From JAGORM01 sp964406795 (GTDB lineage: Bacteria > Patescibacteriota > Microgenomatia > Levybacterales > GWA1-39-11), in NCBI GenBank assembly GCA_964406795.1, contig CAYOTA010000010.1, positions 1 through 54,761 of the forward strand: 54,761 nucleotides of DNA, written 5' to 3'. Numbering within the stretch: position 1 is the first letter of the stretch; the number at the start of each line of letters is the position of its first letter. Shown here one piece after another: positions 1-9,700 of the stretch. A program made the position numbers and the translations under genes. The notes beneath the pieces are model-generated. The model was given only the letters and a program-made list of their open reading frames with translations, did not search any database and was not told the origin of the DNA.

Positions 1-7
1 AATTTCT

Positions 8-739
8 GTGTTTTACGGATTATATATTTATCTTTTTGGAATACCTGAAATAGGATTTCAAATTAGAAGTATGTATTTTAAAAAAATAATTGATTCTAAA
101 CTTCAGGGAAAAAAAATACTTTCTATTTTTGATGCAGGAAGCGGAATTGGGATATATTCATTTTGGCTTTCAAAAAAATTCCCAAAGGCTCACGTTTTAG
201 GTGGTGACATAGAGGAAGAGAAATTATTGTTTTGTAAAGAAAGGGCAGTTGAAAAATCTGTTTCAAATATTTCATTTGCTTACACAGATGTGACAAAAAA
301 ACCAACTAAAAAAAATCTATATGATTTGATTGTCAGCATAGATGTGTTGGAGCACATAGAAGATTATAAAAAGGTGTTAAAAAATTTCAGCGTGCTTCTG
401 CCCCCTAAAGGATACCTATATCTTCATACTCCTCAACCAGAACAAAAAAGAATATTTAACAGTATGAAAAATTGGTCGCATGACGGACACGTTCACGAAG
501 GATATACGCCTCAACAATTAGAATACGAACTAAAAAAATTGGGATTTAAAATTGTTGAAAAAAAGGAGACTTTTGGGTATTTTGGAAAATTTGCATGGGA
601 AGCAAATCATGTGATTATGAAAAAAAGTTTACTTTTTGCTGGGTTAACATACCCTTTTTTGTATGTAATCTCAAGGCTTGATTGGCTCACTGTAAATAAT
701 CATGGATTAGGAACGGCAATTTTAGCCAAAAAAATATAA
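8..739 (+). CDS. class I SAM-dependent methyltransferase, 5' end probably cut by window edge
   Basis: Predicted small-molecule or sugar methyltransferase. The SAM-binding motif DAGSGIG is at about residues 42-48, an acidic residue ending the next strand is at D67, and the DVLEH segment typical of Methyltransf_11/12 proteins is near residue 112. The listed start is a GTG seven bases from the window edge with no in-frame stop before it, so the true start may lie outside. The last codon shares one base with the next gene's ATG, so it is translationally coupled to a GT2 gene. Its place in a glycan locus suggests it methylates a sugar, but the substrate cannot be read from sequence. The fold is secure, the function only general. 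Confidence 0.8.
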   Translation: MFYGLYIYLFGIPEIGFQIRSMYFKKIIDSKLQGKKILSIFDAGSGIGIYSFWLSKKFPKAHVLGGDIEEEKLLFCKERAVEKSVSNISFAYTDVTKKPTKKNLYDLIVSIDVLEHIEDYKKVLKNFSVLLPPKGYLYLHTPQPEQKRIFNSMKNWSHDGHVHEGYTPQQLEYELKKLGFKIVEKKETFGYFGKFAWEANHVIMKKSLLFAGLTYPFLYVISRLDWLTVNNHGLGTAILAKKI

Positions 740-1575
740 TGAAAAATCTTATCGTTTCAATTATTATACCCACAGTTAATTCTGGATTATTTTTAGAAAA
801 TACCCTCAAAAGTATTAATGCCCAAACTTATAAGAATATTGAGACAATTATTGTTGATGGTCAGTCAACAGACAATACGCTTCCGCTTGCAAAAAAATAT
901 AAAGTGCAGGTTTTTCAACTTAAAACAAATCTTCCAAAAGGAACATTTGATGCGCCATATAGAAGAAATTATGGAGTTAAAAAATCAAAAGGTACATATG
1001 TGTACTATGTAGATGCTGACATGGAATTACCTAAATCACTCATTCATGAAGCGGTTGGACTGTGCGAAAAAAAATATGACGCATTAATTCTTCCTGAGGA
1101 TTCTTTTGGGCAAGGGGTATGGGCACGTGCAAAAAATCTTGAAAGAAGATGTTATTGGGGAGATGAACTGATTGAGTCACCTCGTTTTTTTAATAAAAGT
1201 GTATGGGAAAGTGTTGGAGGACTTGATGAGAAATTGGCAGGTGGTCGAGATGATGGAGATTTATACGAAAAATTAAAAGAAAAAGGATATAAAGTTGGTA
1301 GGACAAAAAGTATAGTTATGCACAATGAAGGCAAATTAACTGTTAGCAAATTATTTCGCAAGAAATATATGTACGGTAAGGACGTTGTGAAGTATGTATC
1401 TAAAAGACCTGTTGTAGGAGTTGCGAGTTATTCGCCAATCCGTTTGTCATATTTTAAGAACTGGCGAATGTTTGTTGAAAGACCAGGGGATTCATGTGCA
1501 TTTGTTGTTATGAAAAGCGTAGAGGTTGCAGGTGGCCTGGCTGGTGTTGTAAATTCTGTAATAAATAAAAAATGA
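739..1575 (+). CDS. family 2 glycosyltransferase
   Basis: GT-A fold inverting glycosyltransferase that would move a sugar from a nucleotide donor. It opens with the GT2 strand VSIIIPTVN, has the nucleotide-binding segment VDGQSTDNT at residues 39-47, and the metal-binding DAD at 92-94. An R-D-D-G-D segment around residues 168-172 fits the acceptor-side acidic motif. At 278 aa it is a soluble single-domain form without a C-terminal membrane anchor. It overlaps the methyltransferase before it by one base and the SDR gene after it by four (ATGA), which indicates one operon. Donor and acceptor are not predictable. Confidence 0.88.
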   Translation: MKNLIVSIIIPTVNSGLFLENTLKSINAQTYKNIETIIVDGQSTDNTLPLAKKYKVQVFQLKTNLPKGTFDAPYRRNYGVKKSKGTYVYYVDADMELPKSLIHEAVGLCEKKYDALILPEDSFGQGVWARAKNLERRCYWGDELIESPRFFNKSVWESVGGLDEKLAGGRDDGDLYEKLKEKGYKVGRTKSIVMHNEGKLTVSKLFRKKYMYGKDVVKYVSKRPVVGVASYSPIRLSYFKNWRMFVERPGDSCAFVVMKSVEVAGGLAGVVNSVINKK

Positions 1576-2501
1576 ACAAAAACTTCTGGAAAGGAAAAAA
1601 AGTTATTGTAACTGGAGCAGCCGGCTTTATTGGATCACATATGGTGGAAGCACTATGTGAAGAAGGTGCGGTTGTTACGGCTGTCGTTTCAAATAATACT
1701 CCAGATGGAAAAATTAATGAAATACTTAAAAACTCACTTAAAATAGTAAAAATAAAAAGAGCTGATTTGCTGGACTTTACTAGTTGCAAAAGGATACTTA
1801 AAAACCAAGATATTGTTTTTAATTTTGCAGCACTTGATGGAAGCAGAACTTATAAATCTGAACATTCAGCAGAAATATTTAGATCTAATATTCAGATAGT
1901 TTCCAATATTTTAGAGAGTGCACGAATAAATAATCTTGATCGAGTATTATTGATAAGCTCGATTGAAATATATCGAAAGGATGACAATGACGGATACATT
2001 CATTCGAAAAAATTTACAGAAATTGCGGGAAAACTCTTTCAGAATGAATATGGCATGAAAATTGCGATCGCAAGACTAGGTAATGTGTATGGGCCACGTG
2101 ATTCTGCAAAAGAAAAAGGGCGCGTTGTTCCAACATTTATTGCTCGTACATTACAAAACGAGGATCTTACAATCTGGGGTAAAGAAAGTCAAAAAACTGG
2201 CTTTATTTTTGTTTCGGATTTAACACAAGCGTTAATGGACTTATCTGAAAATTATTCTGTGTGTGATCCTGTGGACATCGTAGGATCAAGCGCTATATCA
2301 ATATTGGACTTAGCAAAAAAAGTGAGCAATTTAACTCATAGTTCAAGTAAAATAACATTTAAGGAAATTGAATCATCACAAAAAACTGGCAAAAAAATCA
2401 CAAATTTAAAAGCAAAGAGGGTAATACACTTCAAAGAAAAATTTTCCTTAGAAGAAGGTCTTAAAAATACAATTATATATTATAAAGAAAACAATGCCTG
2501 A
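1572..2501 (+). CDS. NAD-dependent epimerase/dehydratase (extended SDR)
   Basis: Sugar-nucleotide modifying enzyme of the extended short-chain dehydrogenase/reductase family. The Rossmann motif GAAGFIG is at residues 15-21. Serines 129-130 and the catalytic pair Y142 and K146 (YIHSK) are present, followed by the substrate-loop segment GNVYGPRD. The length of 309 aa is normal. It overlaps the GT2 gene by 4 bases and the phosphatase gene by 8. Likely roles are 4-epimerisation or reduction of an NDP-sugar for the surrounding pathway; sequence alone does not say which. Confidence 0.85.
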   Translation: MNKNFWKGKKVIVTGAAGFIGSHMVEALCEEGAVVTAVVSNNTPDGKINEILKNSLKIVKIKRADLLDFTSCKRILKNQDIVFNFAALDGSRTYKSEHSAEIFRSNIQIVSNILESARINNLDRVLLISSIEIYRKDDNDGYIHSKKFTEIAGKLFQNEYGMKIAIARLGNVYGPRDSAKEKGRVVPTFIARTLQNEDLTIWGKESQKTGFIFVSDLTQALMDLSENYSVCDPVDIVGSSAISILDLAKKVSNLTHSSSKITFKEIESSQKTGKKITNLKAKRVIHFKEKFSLEEGLKNTIIYYKENNA

Positions 2502-3243
2502 TTCAATAACTCTAATAAGACACGCAGAATCGGAATATAACGACATGCAGAAGGTACGTAAAACAGACCCACTTTATAGGCAATTTCTCAAGGAATACAA
2601 GAAAGATCCGTTAAGTAACAAATCCAAAGATCTCGCATTACAGGTAAAAGAAAAATTTCCTATTCACCCTTTTGATCATGAGACTAGTTTGACAGATAGT
2701 GCTATAAAGCACACAGTCAAATTGGCTAAAAAGTTAAGAAAAAGAGTTCCTCTCCCAGATGTTATATATATATCATCATATGATAGAACAGACGAAACAT
2801 TAAAAGCTATGATAATGGGTTGGGTAGAGCTAGACACAGTAAAAGTTATAAAAGATAAACGCATGAGAGAGCGAGACCAGGGAGATGCATATGCATATGG
2901 GGATTGGAGAATTTATAATGTATTGCATCCTCATGAAATTAAAAAAAGAAATACGAAGGGAGCGTATCATTATAAATTTCCTAAAGGAGAGAGTATTCAC
3001 ATGTTAACTCAGCGAGTATCAAGGTGGGTTGGTAGCATTAAGAAAAAACATACAAACAAAAACATATTGGTTATTTCACACAAAAAAACAATTATTTCGC
3101 TGAGAATGATTTTAGAGAACTTTTCTGAAGATGAATTTATGAAAATAAATTATGAGAATGGGCCTCACAACAACTCTGTCACTTTTTTTAAAAGACAAGG
3201 TGGGAAGCTTCGTTTAGTTGAGTATAATGTAAGACTATGCTAA
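2494..3243 (+). CDS. histidine phosphatase superfamily protein
   Basis: Phosphoglycerate-mutase-like phosphatase that uses a phospho-histidine intermediate. The signature LIRHAESEYN at residues 7-16 supplies the nucleophile H10. R98 in SSYDRTDET, E166 in PKGES and the second histidine H196 in VISHKKT complete the usual four-residue active site. It is 249 aa with no signal peptide, so probably cytoplasmic. It overlaps the preceding SDR gene by 8 bases and is the last gene before a 67-base gap, which suggests it ends the first operon segment. It may act on a sugar phosphate in the pathway, by analogy with GmhB/CobC-like positions, but this is inference. Confidence 0.85.
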   Translation: MPDSITLIRHAESEYNDMQKVRKTDPLYRQFLKEYKKDPLSNKSKDLALQVKEKFPIHPFDHETSLTDSAIKHTVKLAKKLRKRVPLPDVIYISSYDRTDETLKAMIMGWVELDTVKVIKDKRMRERDQGDAYAYGDWRIYNVLHPHEIKKRNTKGAYHYKFPKGESIHMLTQRVSRWVGSIKKKHTNKNILVISHKKTIISLRMILENFSEDEFMKINYENGPHNNSVTFFKRQGGKLRLVEYNVRLC

Positions 3244-3290
3244 CGAGGCGCTAAAAGCGTTGTAAATAAGTATTTATTTTGTTAGTATTC

Positions 3291-3296
3291 TATATT
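3291..3296 (+). promoter_or_regulatory. possible -10 element upstream of the cytidylyltransferase gene
   Basis: The 67-base gap after the phosphatase gene contains TATATT ending 14 bases before the ATG at 3311. No convincing -35 box is seen. The same gap holds a weak G-U-containing hairpin around 3246-3261 followed by a T-rich stretch, which might be an inefficient terminator. Low support. Confidence 0.3.
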
Positions 3297-3310
3297 AAAG
3301 TTCGTTAAAA

Positions 3311-4096
3311 ATGAAAAATTCATCAATTCCTGTTGTGATTTTCTGTGGAGGCCAAGGGAGCCGTATGAAAGAAGAGACTGAGTTTAGGCCCAAACCAATG
3401 GTCTCATTAGGAGGAAAGCCTATACTTTGGCATATTTTAAAAATTTATTCCCATTTCGGATTCAATAATTTTATTATCGCGCTTGGATATAAAGGTGATT
3501 ATATAAAAGATTATTTTATAAATCAGGAATATTTTGAAAGTGACTTTGAATTAAATACTTATACGGGGAAAAAGAAACTATATAAAAAAAGTAAGAAAAG
3601 CCGCGAGGACTTCAATATTACCTTCGTTGACACCGGTGTTGACACCCTCACAGGGGAAAGACTTAGAAAAGTAAAAAAATATATTAAATCAGATAGTTTT
3701 ATGGTGACATATGGTGATGGGGTGGGTAACGTAGATGTACTTGAATTGATGAAATTTCATGAAAAACGCAAGGTAATTGGAACATTAACTGGTGTCCATC
3801 CAAAATCAAAGTGGGGTCTTATTGTCTCAGAGCCTAATGGTATCGTGAAAGAATTTAGGCAAAAGCCCAAATTAAATCAATACGTAAATGGTGGATTCAT
3901 GGTGTTTAACAAGCACATATTTAAATACATTAAACCCAAAGAAATGATTGAAGTGTCATTAGAACGTCTTATAAAAGATAAGCAATTAGCAGTATATATT
4001 CATAATGATTATTGGTCTGCAATGGATACCTATCAAGATGTTGAGGAGATGAATAAACAGTGGAAAAAGGATCCAAAATGGAAGGTGTGGGTTTAG
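3311..4096 (+). CDS. rfbF: glucose-1-phosphate cytidylyltransferase-like nucleotidyltransferase
   Basis: Makes CDP-glucose from CTP and glucose-1-phosphate, the entry to CDP-3,6-dideoxyhexoses. The nucleotide-binding loop GGQGSR is at 13-18, followed by RPKPM with K28, GYKGDYI at 59-65, the RfbF-typical DTGVDTLTGERL at 107-118, the metal site YGDG at 134-137 (D136) and VNGGFMVF later. The 261 aa length matches RfbF (about 257). The downstream CDP-glucose 4,6-dehydratase (rfbG) and rfbH are not beside it; a methyltransferase and an RfbD-like reductase follow instead. Family assignment is strong, while the nucleotide preference (CTP versus UTP/TTP) is by similarity only. Confidence 0.85.
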   Translation: MKNSSIPVVIFCGGQGSRMKEETEFRPKPMVSLGGKPILWHILKIYSHFGFNNFIIALGYKGDYIKDYFINQEYFESDFELNTYTGKKKLYKKSKKSREDFNITFVDTGVDTLTGERLRKVKKYIKSDSFMVTYGDGVGNVDVLELMKFHEKRKVIGTLTGVHPKSKWGLIVSEPNGIVKEFRQKPKLNQYVNGGFMVFNKHIFKYIKPKEMIEVSLERLIKDKQLAVYIHNDYWSAMDTYQDVEEMNKQWKKDPKWKVWV

Positions 4097-4102
4097 CTAA
4101 CA

Positions 4103-4828
4103 ATGATACATTTATTCAAGAAATATGCAAAATTTATATTTGAGAAAAAGTGGACGCAGGATGAGAATGAGGCATTCTTATCACTCATAAAACCAAAGGA
4201 AGGAAGCAGCCTTATTGACTTGGGGTGTGGCGACGGTAGGCTTACATTAAAGTTTGCGCAAAAGGCAAAAGCTGTACATGTTGTTGGAGTTGAGCCGGGC
4301 AAAGTCAGTCGTTTTATTGACAAAAAAAAGATAAAAATTATATCCGCTAACCTCAATCATCCTCTACCATTAAAGGATAGTTCATTTGATATTGTTGTAA
4401 GCCATTTTAGCCTAGAGCATTTATATAATACTGATTTATTTATTAAGGAAACAAAAAGAATACTCAAAAAAGGTGGATATGCAGTTATTGCAACAGATAA
4501 TCTAGCAAGTTGGCCGAATATTTTATCACTTCTTATGGGGTGGCAGCCTTTTTCCTCCGCTTATGGGGTGGCAGCCAGGCCATTAGGTAACCCATTTGCT
4601 GGAGGAGGAGACTTTATAGTTGAAGAAGGAGATAGTTTGGGTGAACTAAGTCATAATAAGGTGCTTTCATATCAAACTTTGAAAGAGGTCTTTGTGGAAT
4701 ATGGTTTTAAAGTAAATAAAATAATAGGAATCGGATATTTCCCATTTTTTGGAAGCTGGTCCACATTTTTTTGCAATATAGACACAAGGCATGCACATCT
4801 TCTGGCAATAAAAGTAGTTAAGAGATAA
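4103..4828 (+). CDS. class I SAM-dependent methyltransferase
   Basis: Methyltransf_11-type enzyme. DLGCGDG at residues 39-45 binds SAM and VSHFSLEHL is the conserved segment after strand 4. It begins six bases after the cytidylyltransferase stop. The central segment LMGWQPF resembles LLGFQPF in the methyltransferase at 14957, so the two are related. It contains a 17-base direct repeat read in two different frames (4532-4548 and 4560-4576), described as a finding. The acceptor is unknown and is probably a sugar of the locus glycan. Confidence 0.82.
   Translation: MIHLFKKYAKFIFEKKWTQDENEAFLSLIKPKEGSSLIDLGCGDGRLTLKFAQKAKAVHVVGVEPGKVSRFIDKKKIKIISANLNHPLPLKDSSFDIVVSHFSLEHLYNTDLFIKETKRILKKGGYAVIATDNLASWPNILSLLMGWQPFSSAYGVAARPLGNPFAGGGDFIVEEGDSLGELSHNKVLSYQTLKEVFVEYGFKVNKIIGIGYFPFFGSWSTFFCNIDTRHAHLLAIKVVKR
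4532..4576 (+). repeat. 17-base direct repeat inside methyltransferase gene
   Basis: The 17-mer starting CTTATGGGG occurs at 4532-4548 and again at 4560-4576. The offset of 28 bases places the copies in different reading frames, so the first encodes part of LMGWQP and the second part of AYGVAA. This is seen directly in the sequence. Confidence 0.9.
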
Positions 4829-4888
4829 ATAAAGCAGCTCTTTACGGCGCGCAGTATTTCATTTTCTATCTTAAAAGAGTATGATGTG

Positions 4889-4894
4889 TAGAAT
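4889..4894 (+). promoter_or_regulatory. possible -10 box just before the RfbD-like gene
   Basis: TAGAAT, directly preceded by TG, lies nine bases before the ATG at 4904 in a 75-base gap after the methyltransferase. If used, transcription would start at or just before the start codon. No strong -35 is visible. Confidence 0.4.
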
Positions 4895-4903
4895 CAGCAC
4901 AAA

Positions 4904-5764
4904 ATGAAAACATTGTTATTAGGCAAAAATGGACAACTAGGATCAGAGCTTGTGAAAGTTTATAAATCATCAAAAAATTCCTTCCTGGGATTAGGCCGGG
5001 AGGATGTAGATGTTACCGATTATAAAAAAATTCAAAAAATCGTTTTTGAATTCAAGCCGGATCTTATCATTAATACTACTGCCATTCATGCAACCGCGGA
5101 AAGCTATCCTGAAAAATTATTTTCTGTTAATGCATTTGCACTCCACAATTTAGCTGTGATTTGCGAGAAAGAGAAGATAAGGCTTGTGAATTACAGTACT
5201 GATTACGTTTTTGACGGTAAGAAGAGAAAGCCATATACTGAGCGTGATCGGGTAAATCCATTACAAATGTATGGGTTGTCAAAATCAATTGCGGAAACTA
5301 TTTCCACAAACTACAATCCGGACACAATCATAATTAGAACATGCGGTGTTTATGGTGGGCTAAAAGGGAGTCGTACTAAGGGTAATTTTGTATTAAACAT
5401 GTTAAAGGAGGCAAAGCAGTCATCTGTTATTGAGGTTTCTGGAGAGCAGATTGTAAGCCCAACTTACGCACTAGATCTAGCAGTAGCAACAAAATTACTT
5501 ATTAAAAAAAATCCAAAGGGAGGAATTTATCATTTGGTTAATGAAGGATATTGTTCTTGGGCTGATTTCACAAAAAAAATCATGGAATATAAAAAACTTC
5601 CCGTTATAGTTAAGCCTGTTAATAGGGGCGGGCTTTCAGGCGGGATTAAGCGACCAAAATTCTCAGCTCTTGCAAATACACGTGCTTCACGTCTTGGTGT
5701 AGTTCTTCCTCATTGGGAAGATGCTCTAAAAAGATATGTCAAATTCATCCCCAATGAAAAGTAA
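4904..5764 (+). CDS. rfbD: dTDP-4-dehydrorhamnose reductase-like (RmlD/RfbD)
   Basis: NAD(P)H-dependent SDR that reduces dTDP-4-dehydro-L-rhamnose to dTDP-L-rhamnose. Visible features are the nucleotide-binding GKNGQLG at residues 7-13, the RmlD hallmark STDYVFDG at 98-105, catalytic Y123 and K127 in YGLSK, and VSPTYALDLA further on. The 286 aa length is normal. The other dTDP-rhamnose genes (rfbA, rfbB) are not in this window and an RfbC-like gene lies 39 kb away at 44761. The start is preceded by a promoter-like sequence, and the 3' end overlaps the next GT2 gene. Confidence 0.85.
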   Translation: MKTLLLGKNGQLGSELVKVYKSSKNSFLGLGREDVDVTDYKKIQKIVFEFKPDLIINTTAIHATAESYPEKLFSVNAFALHNLAVICEKEKIRLVNYSTDYVFDGKKRKPYTERDRVNPLQMYGLSKSIAETISTNYNPDTIIIRTCGVYGGLKGSRTKGNFVLNMLKEAKQSSVIEVSGEQIVSPTYALDLAVATKLLIKKNPKGGIYHLVNEGYCSWADFTKKIMEYKKLPVIVKPVNRGGLSGGIKRPKFSALANTRASRLGVVLPHWEDALKRYVKFIPNEK

Positions 5765-6780
5765 AAATCCATTAGTCTCTATTATAATCTTGAATTGGAA
5801 TGGAAAAAAATGGCTCCAAAAGTGTCTTCCAGCAATTGCAAAAGTTACGTATAAACCTTTAGAGGTAATCATTGTGAATAATGGATCCACAGATGACAGT
5901 GAAATATATATTGGGAAAAACTTTCCCCAATTTAAATTGTTAAATCTCAAGAAAAACAGAGGATATGCAGGCGCGAATAATTATGGTGTATTAAAAGCAA
6001 AAGGAAAATATGTTGCCATGCTCAATAATGACACAAGGGTTACCCCAAGTTTTCTCAATCAACTAGTACAAGTGATGGAAAATGATCCCAAAATTGGAGC
6101 AATACAGCCGCAAATACGCTCGCTTATTGACGAAAATCTTATAGATTCAGCAATTTCATATNNNNNNNNNNGGTTTTATGTACCATTTTGGATACATGAA
6201 ACCATGGAAAAGAAAGATGTATGGCAAACCTTTGTATGGGTATTCAATAAAAGGGGCATGCATGATGATGTTAAGAACTGATTATATAAAATTGGGAGGA
6301 CTTGATGAGGACTTTGTGTGTTATGTAGAGGAGTCTGATCTTTGCCACAGGGTTTGGCTTTCAGGAAAAAAAGTTCTGTACGAGCCTAAGAGTGTAATAT
6401 ATCATTACGGGGGTGGAGATATGCAGGTTATGACAAAAGATGAGTTGACCATGTTTCGTTCTTACAGAAATAGATTTGTATCTGCAATAAAAAATCTTAG
6501 CGTTCTTGAGCTTATTAAAACTTTGCCATTACTTCTTATTTTCTGCGAAGGCTTTATAGGTATGACACTGTTGAGAGGCAAGTTTAAAAGAGCTATTGGT
6601 GCTCAGTTGGGAATTCTATCTGTTTTATTTATGCTCGGTTCAGTTTTGAAAAAAAGAAATCATGTTCAAAAAAATATAAGAAAAGTTGATGATGCCTGGA
6701 TTAACAGTTATGTTATGAAGAATCCACGTTTTTCCTACTATTACCACTTTTTTAATAACCCTGCCGGCTATAAAGATTAA
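5754..6780 (+). CDS. family 2 glycosyltransferase, interrupted by a 10-N assembly gap
   Basis: GT2 of the WbbL/rhamnosyltransferase kind. It has VSIIILNWNG near the N-terminus, VNNGSTDDS, the metal-binding NNDT, a GLDEDF..YVEESDLCHR acceptor region and a C-terminal hydrophobic segment. The reading frame before the N run ends at 6161 and the frame after it resumes at 6172. Ten N give a +1 shift, so the drawn gap length cannot be right if the gene is intact; a gap divisible by three restores one protein. I prefer the ATG at 5754 (11-base overlap with rfbD) to the one at 5736 (29-base overlap), but neither has a clear Shine-Dalgarno site. Confidence 0.8.
6162..6171. other. assembly gap (10 N)
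   Basis: Ten consecutive N lie within a GT2 gene. The flanking coding frames differ by one, so the number is a placeholder and not the true gap length. Confidence 0.99.
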
Positions 6781-9700
6781 TGAGAAACCTACTTCGCAGG
6801 ACTACATTTTTTGAGTATTTATTATTAACTTTACTTAGTTTTACCCCTCTTTTGTGGTTTAAAGATCGTCATATTGTTATAGGAATAGATTCGGGATATC
6901 CGGTAGATTATATTGGGTACTTCTGGCAGCGCACATTTACCTGGCTTGGATCTCAAAATTTTGGAATAGATATGTCAACAGAAGTTGGGATTGTTCCATA
7001 CAATGGTCTTCCAGCTTTAATTCAAGCCTTTGGTGTATCGCAATACGATGTTCAAAAAGTAGTATTTGTTTTTTGGTTTTTTCTGATTTTATTTTCCATG
7101 TATTCTTTGGTGAGATATCTATTTCCTAAAAAAGATCAATGGCTTATTAGGCTGATTGCAGTTATTCTATACAGTTTTAACTTACACATTTATTCATTTT
7201 GGCTTCAAGGAGAGCAGCCTATATTAGCTTCATATGTATTGCTTCCAATTTTTTGTTTATTCCTTCTAAGATTTGTCAGGAACGAGAGTTCAGGATTTTA
7301 CACCGCCATATATCTTAATATTGTTTTTGCACTTTTTAGTTCAGGGGGAATTAGGGGTGTACCTTTAGTTGCACCTGTTTTAATTTCTCTGCCTATTATT
7401 TGCTTATACTATTTTTTAATAAATTTTAAAACCGAGGGATTTGCATACTTTAAAAAATTTGTACCATTAGTTTTGTGGGGCATAGTGTTTTTCTGTTTAT
7501 TAAACGCGTATTTTTTAATTCCCTTCATTTCTTCTTTTTCAGTTCAGTTTAGTAATCAGGTGGCCATAGCAGGAGGAATCAGTGGGGCAGTCGATTGGGC
7601 AAAATTTATAAGTACCCACACTAGCTTTTTAAACCTTTTTAGGCTGCATGGGGACAACAATTGGTACGATAAACCATATCTTTGGGCATGGTCGTATTTT
7701 ACAAATCCATTTCTAATAATTGGTAGTTTCTTTTTTCCTGTACTTGCATTTATGGCTCCACTACTTGTAAGGGCAAAAAAAGATAAAGTAGTTATTGTGC
7801 TGTTTGTGTTGCTGGCACTAGTTGGGTTGTTTTTGGCCGAAGGTGCTCGTCCTCCTCTAGGATACATATATACGCTCATGATGGAATATATTCCCGGTTT
7901 TGCAGCATTTAGATCGGCTTACTACAAGTTTATTCCACTTGTGTATTTCTCTTATGCAATTCTTGTAGGATACTCGGTAAATCAATTATTGTTAAAACTT
8001 CCAAAGCAATTATTCTTTGTTTCTGGATCTGCTGTTATAATGCTTATTCTTCTTTATCACTATCCATACTTTACAAAAGATAACTTTGATTTTAATAAAC
8101 CATTTTCAACAATGGTGGAAATTCCTGACTATGTACAAAATTTTGCAAAAATGCAAAATAAATTACCTGACATTCATCGTACACTGGTTGTTCCACCACC
8201 ATCTGACACATACAATATTAAAACCTTTACATGGGGATATTGGGGTTCTTATCCACTTTTTCCATTGCTCACCAATAAAAACTTTGTTGTTAATGATGTA
8301 TTTGTCTATAACGAAAATGAAAATAATTTTATAAATAATCTTTACGGAAATCTCAAAAGAAGAGAGTTTGGTGCATTTTTAGCAGGTGCTAAAACTGCGA
8401 ATATTAAATATATATTAGTAACACATGATATAGCACGAAACTTTCATATGTCATTTACGCAAGATCCTCGTGTTTTCACATCAGTTCTAGAGGATAAAGA
8501 AAATTTTAGAAAAATTTGGACAGAAGGAAAGTGGGAATTATACGAAATAAATAGTATTCAACCACAAAAAATTACAGTTCATGGATCTGCGTATGTAAAT
8601 AAGTCGGGTTCAAGTGCTATTCCTGCTATTTTACAGTCAGATGCTCTTCCGTTTATTGATCAAAATGTAGGGAATAATTTAAAATCTATTCCCATTTCCG
8701 GTTTACTGAAGGTATATCCCTGTATATCGTGTGTTTTAACAGAAAATAATACAAAACCAAGTGTTGTAACCTCGAGTATAACCCCAACGTCATTTCTATA
8801 TGATCTAAAGTTGCAAACTGATAATAAATTGTTAGCTAGTAACAATACTGACAGTCAGAATAATGATGCATACTTAGGTCTGTCTCTGAAAAGAACTTCA
8901 GAAATTGATAACCTTAATTATGTAGATGTGAAAGATGAAGACTTGTGGTTAAAGTCATCCGGAGCGTTAAATTCATACTGGAAAAAAATACAGGATTATT
9001 ATGAAAAAAATAATTTGAGACTTGATTATTTAACATTGGAGAAAATTTCAGACTATGTAAGAGTTCAGAGAATTACTTTAAAAAATGTTTCTACTCGCAT
9101 TGCAAACACGCCAAGCAAGAAACTTTATTTTTCCCTATCTGAGACAGTAAGAATATTAGACGAGTTGGATCGCACTATTGGAAAAAGATTGAATGAGCAT
9201 AATTGGTCGACCACCTTTATATACAATATAGATGAAGGAGCCCAAACTTTTATTTTAAATAAGAGCAGTATACCTTTAAGTAATGATACTCCATTGTTTC
9301 CGTATGAGTATGAACGTAATAATGGGGGTAGGCAGGCGCTATTTGTTGACGAAAGCGGTCAGTTTCGCCTTCCGGAAAAACTACAGGGTAATCTAACTTT
9401 ATATTTTGATCCACCAAATTTGTTTAAAGGAGAGAGAAAAAATGTGAATTATGATGGTATAAGCCAAAAATGCATAGTATCACAGATAAAGAATTACACG
9501 GGTGTTGATAAATATTTAATAACAGTAAATACGCTAGATTCTTACAAAGGGAGAATTTATTTTAAAAGAACTTATGACACTTTCAAAACTCAGGACTCAT
9601 ATACACGCACTAGATCATCAGAGTATGATCTAGTGGTAGAATCAAACACGGGCGGCACGGGAGTATATAAGCATCTTTTCAAAGGTGAAGCAAACGACAA

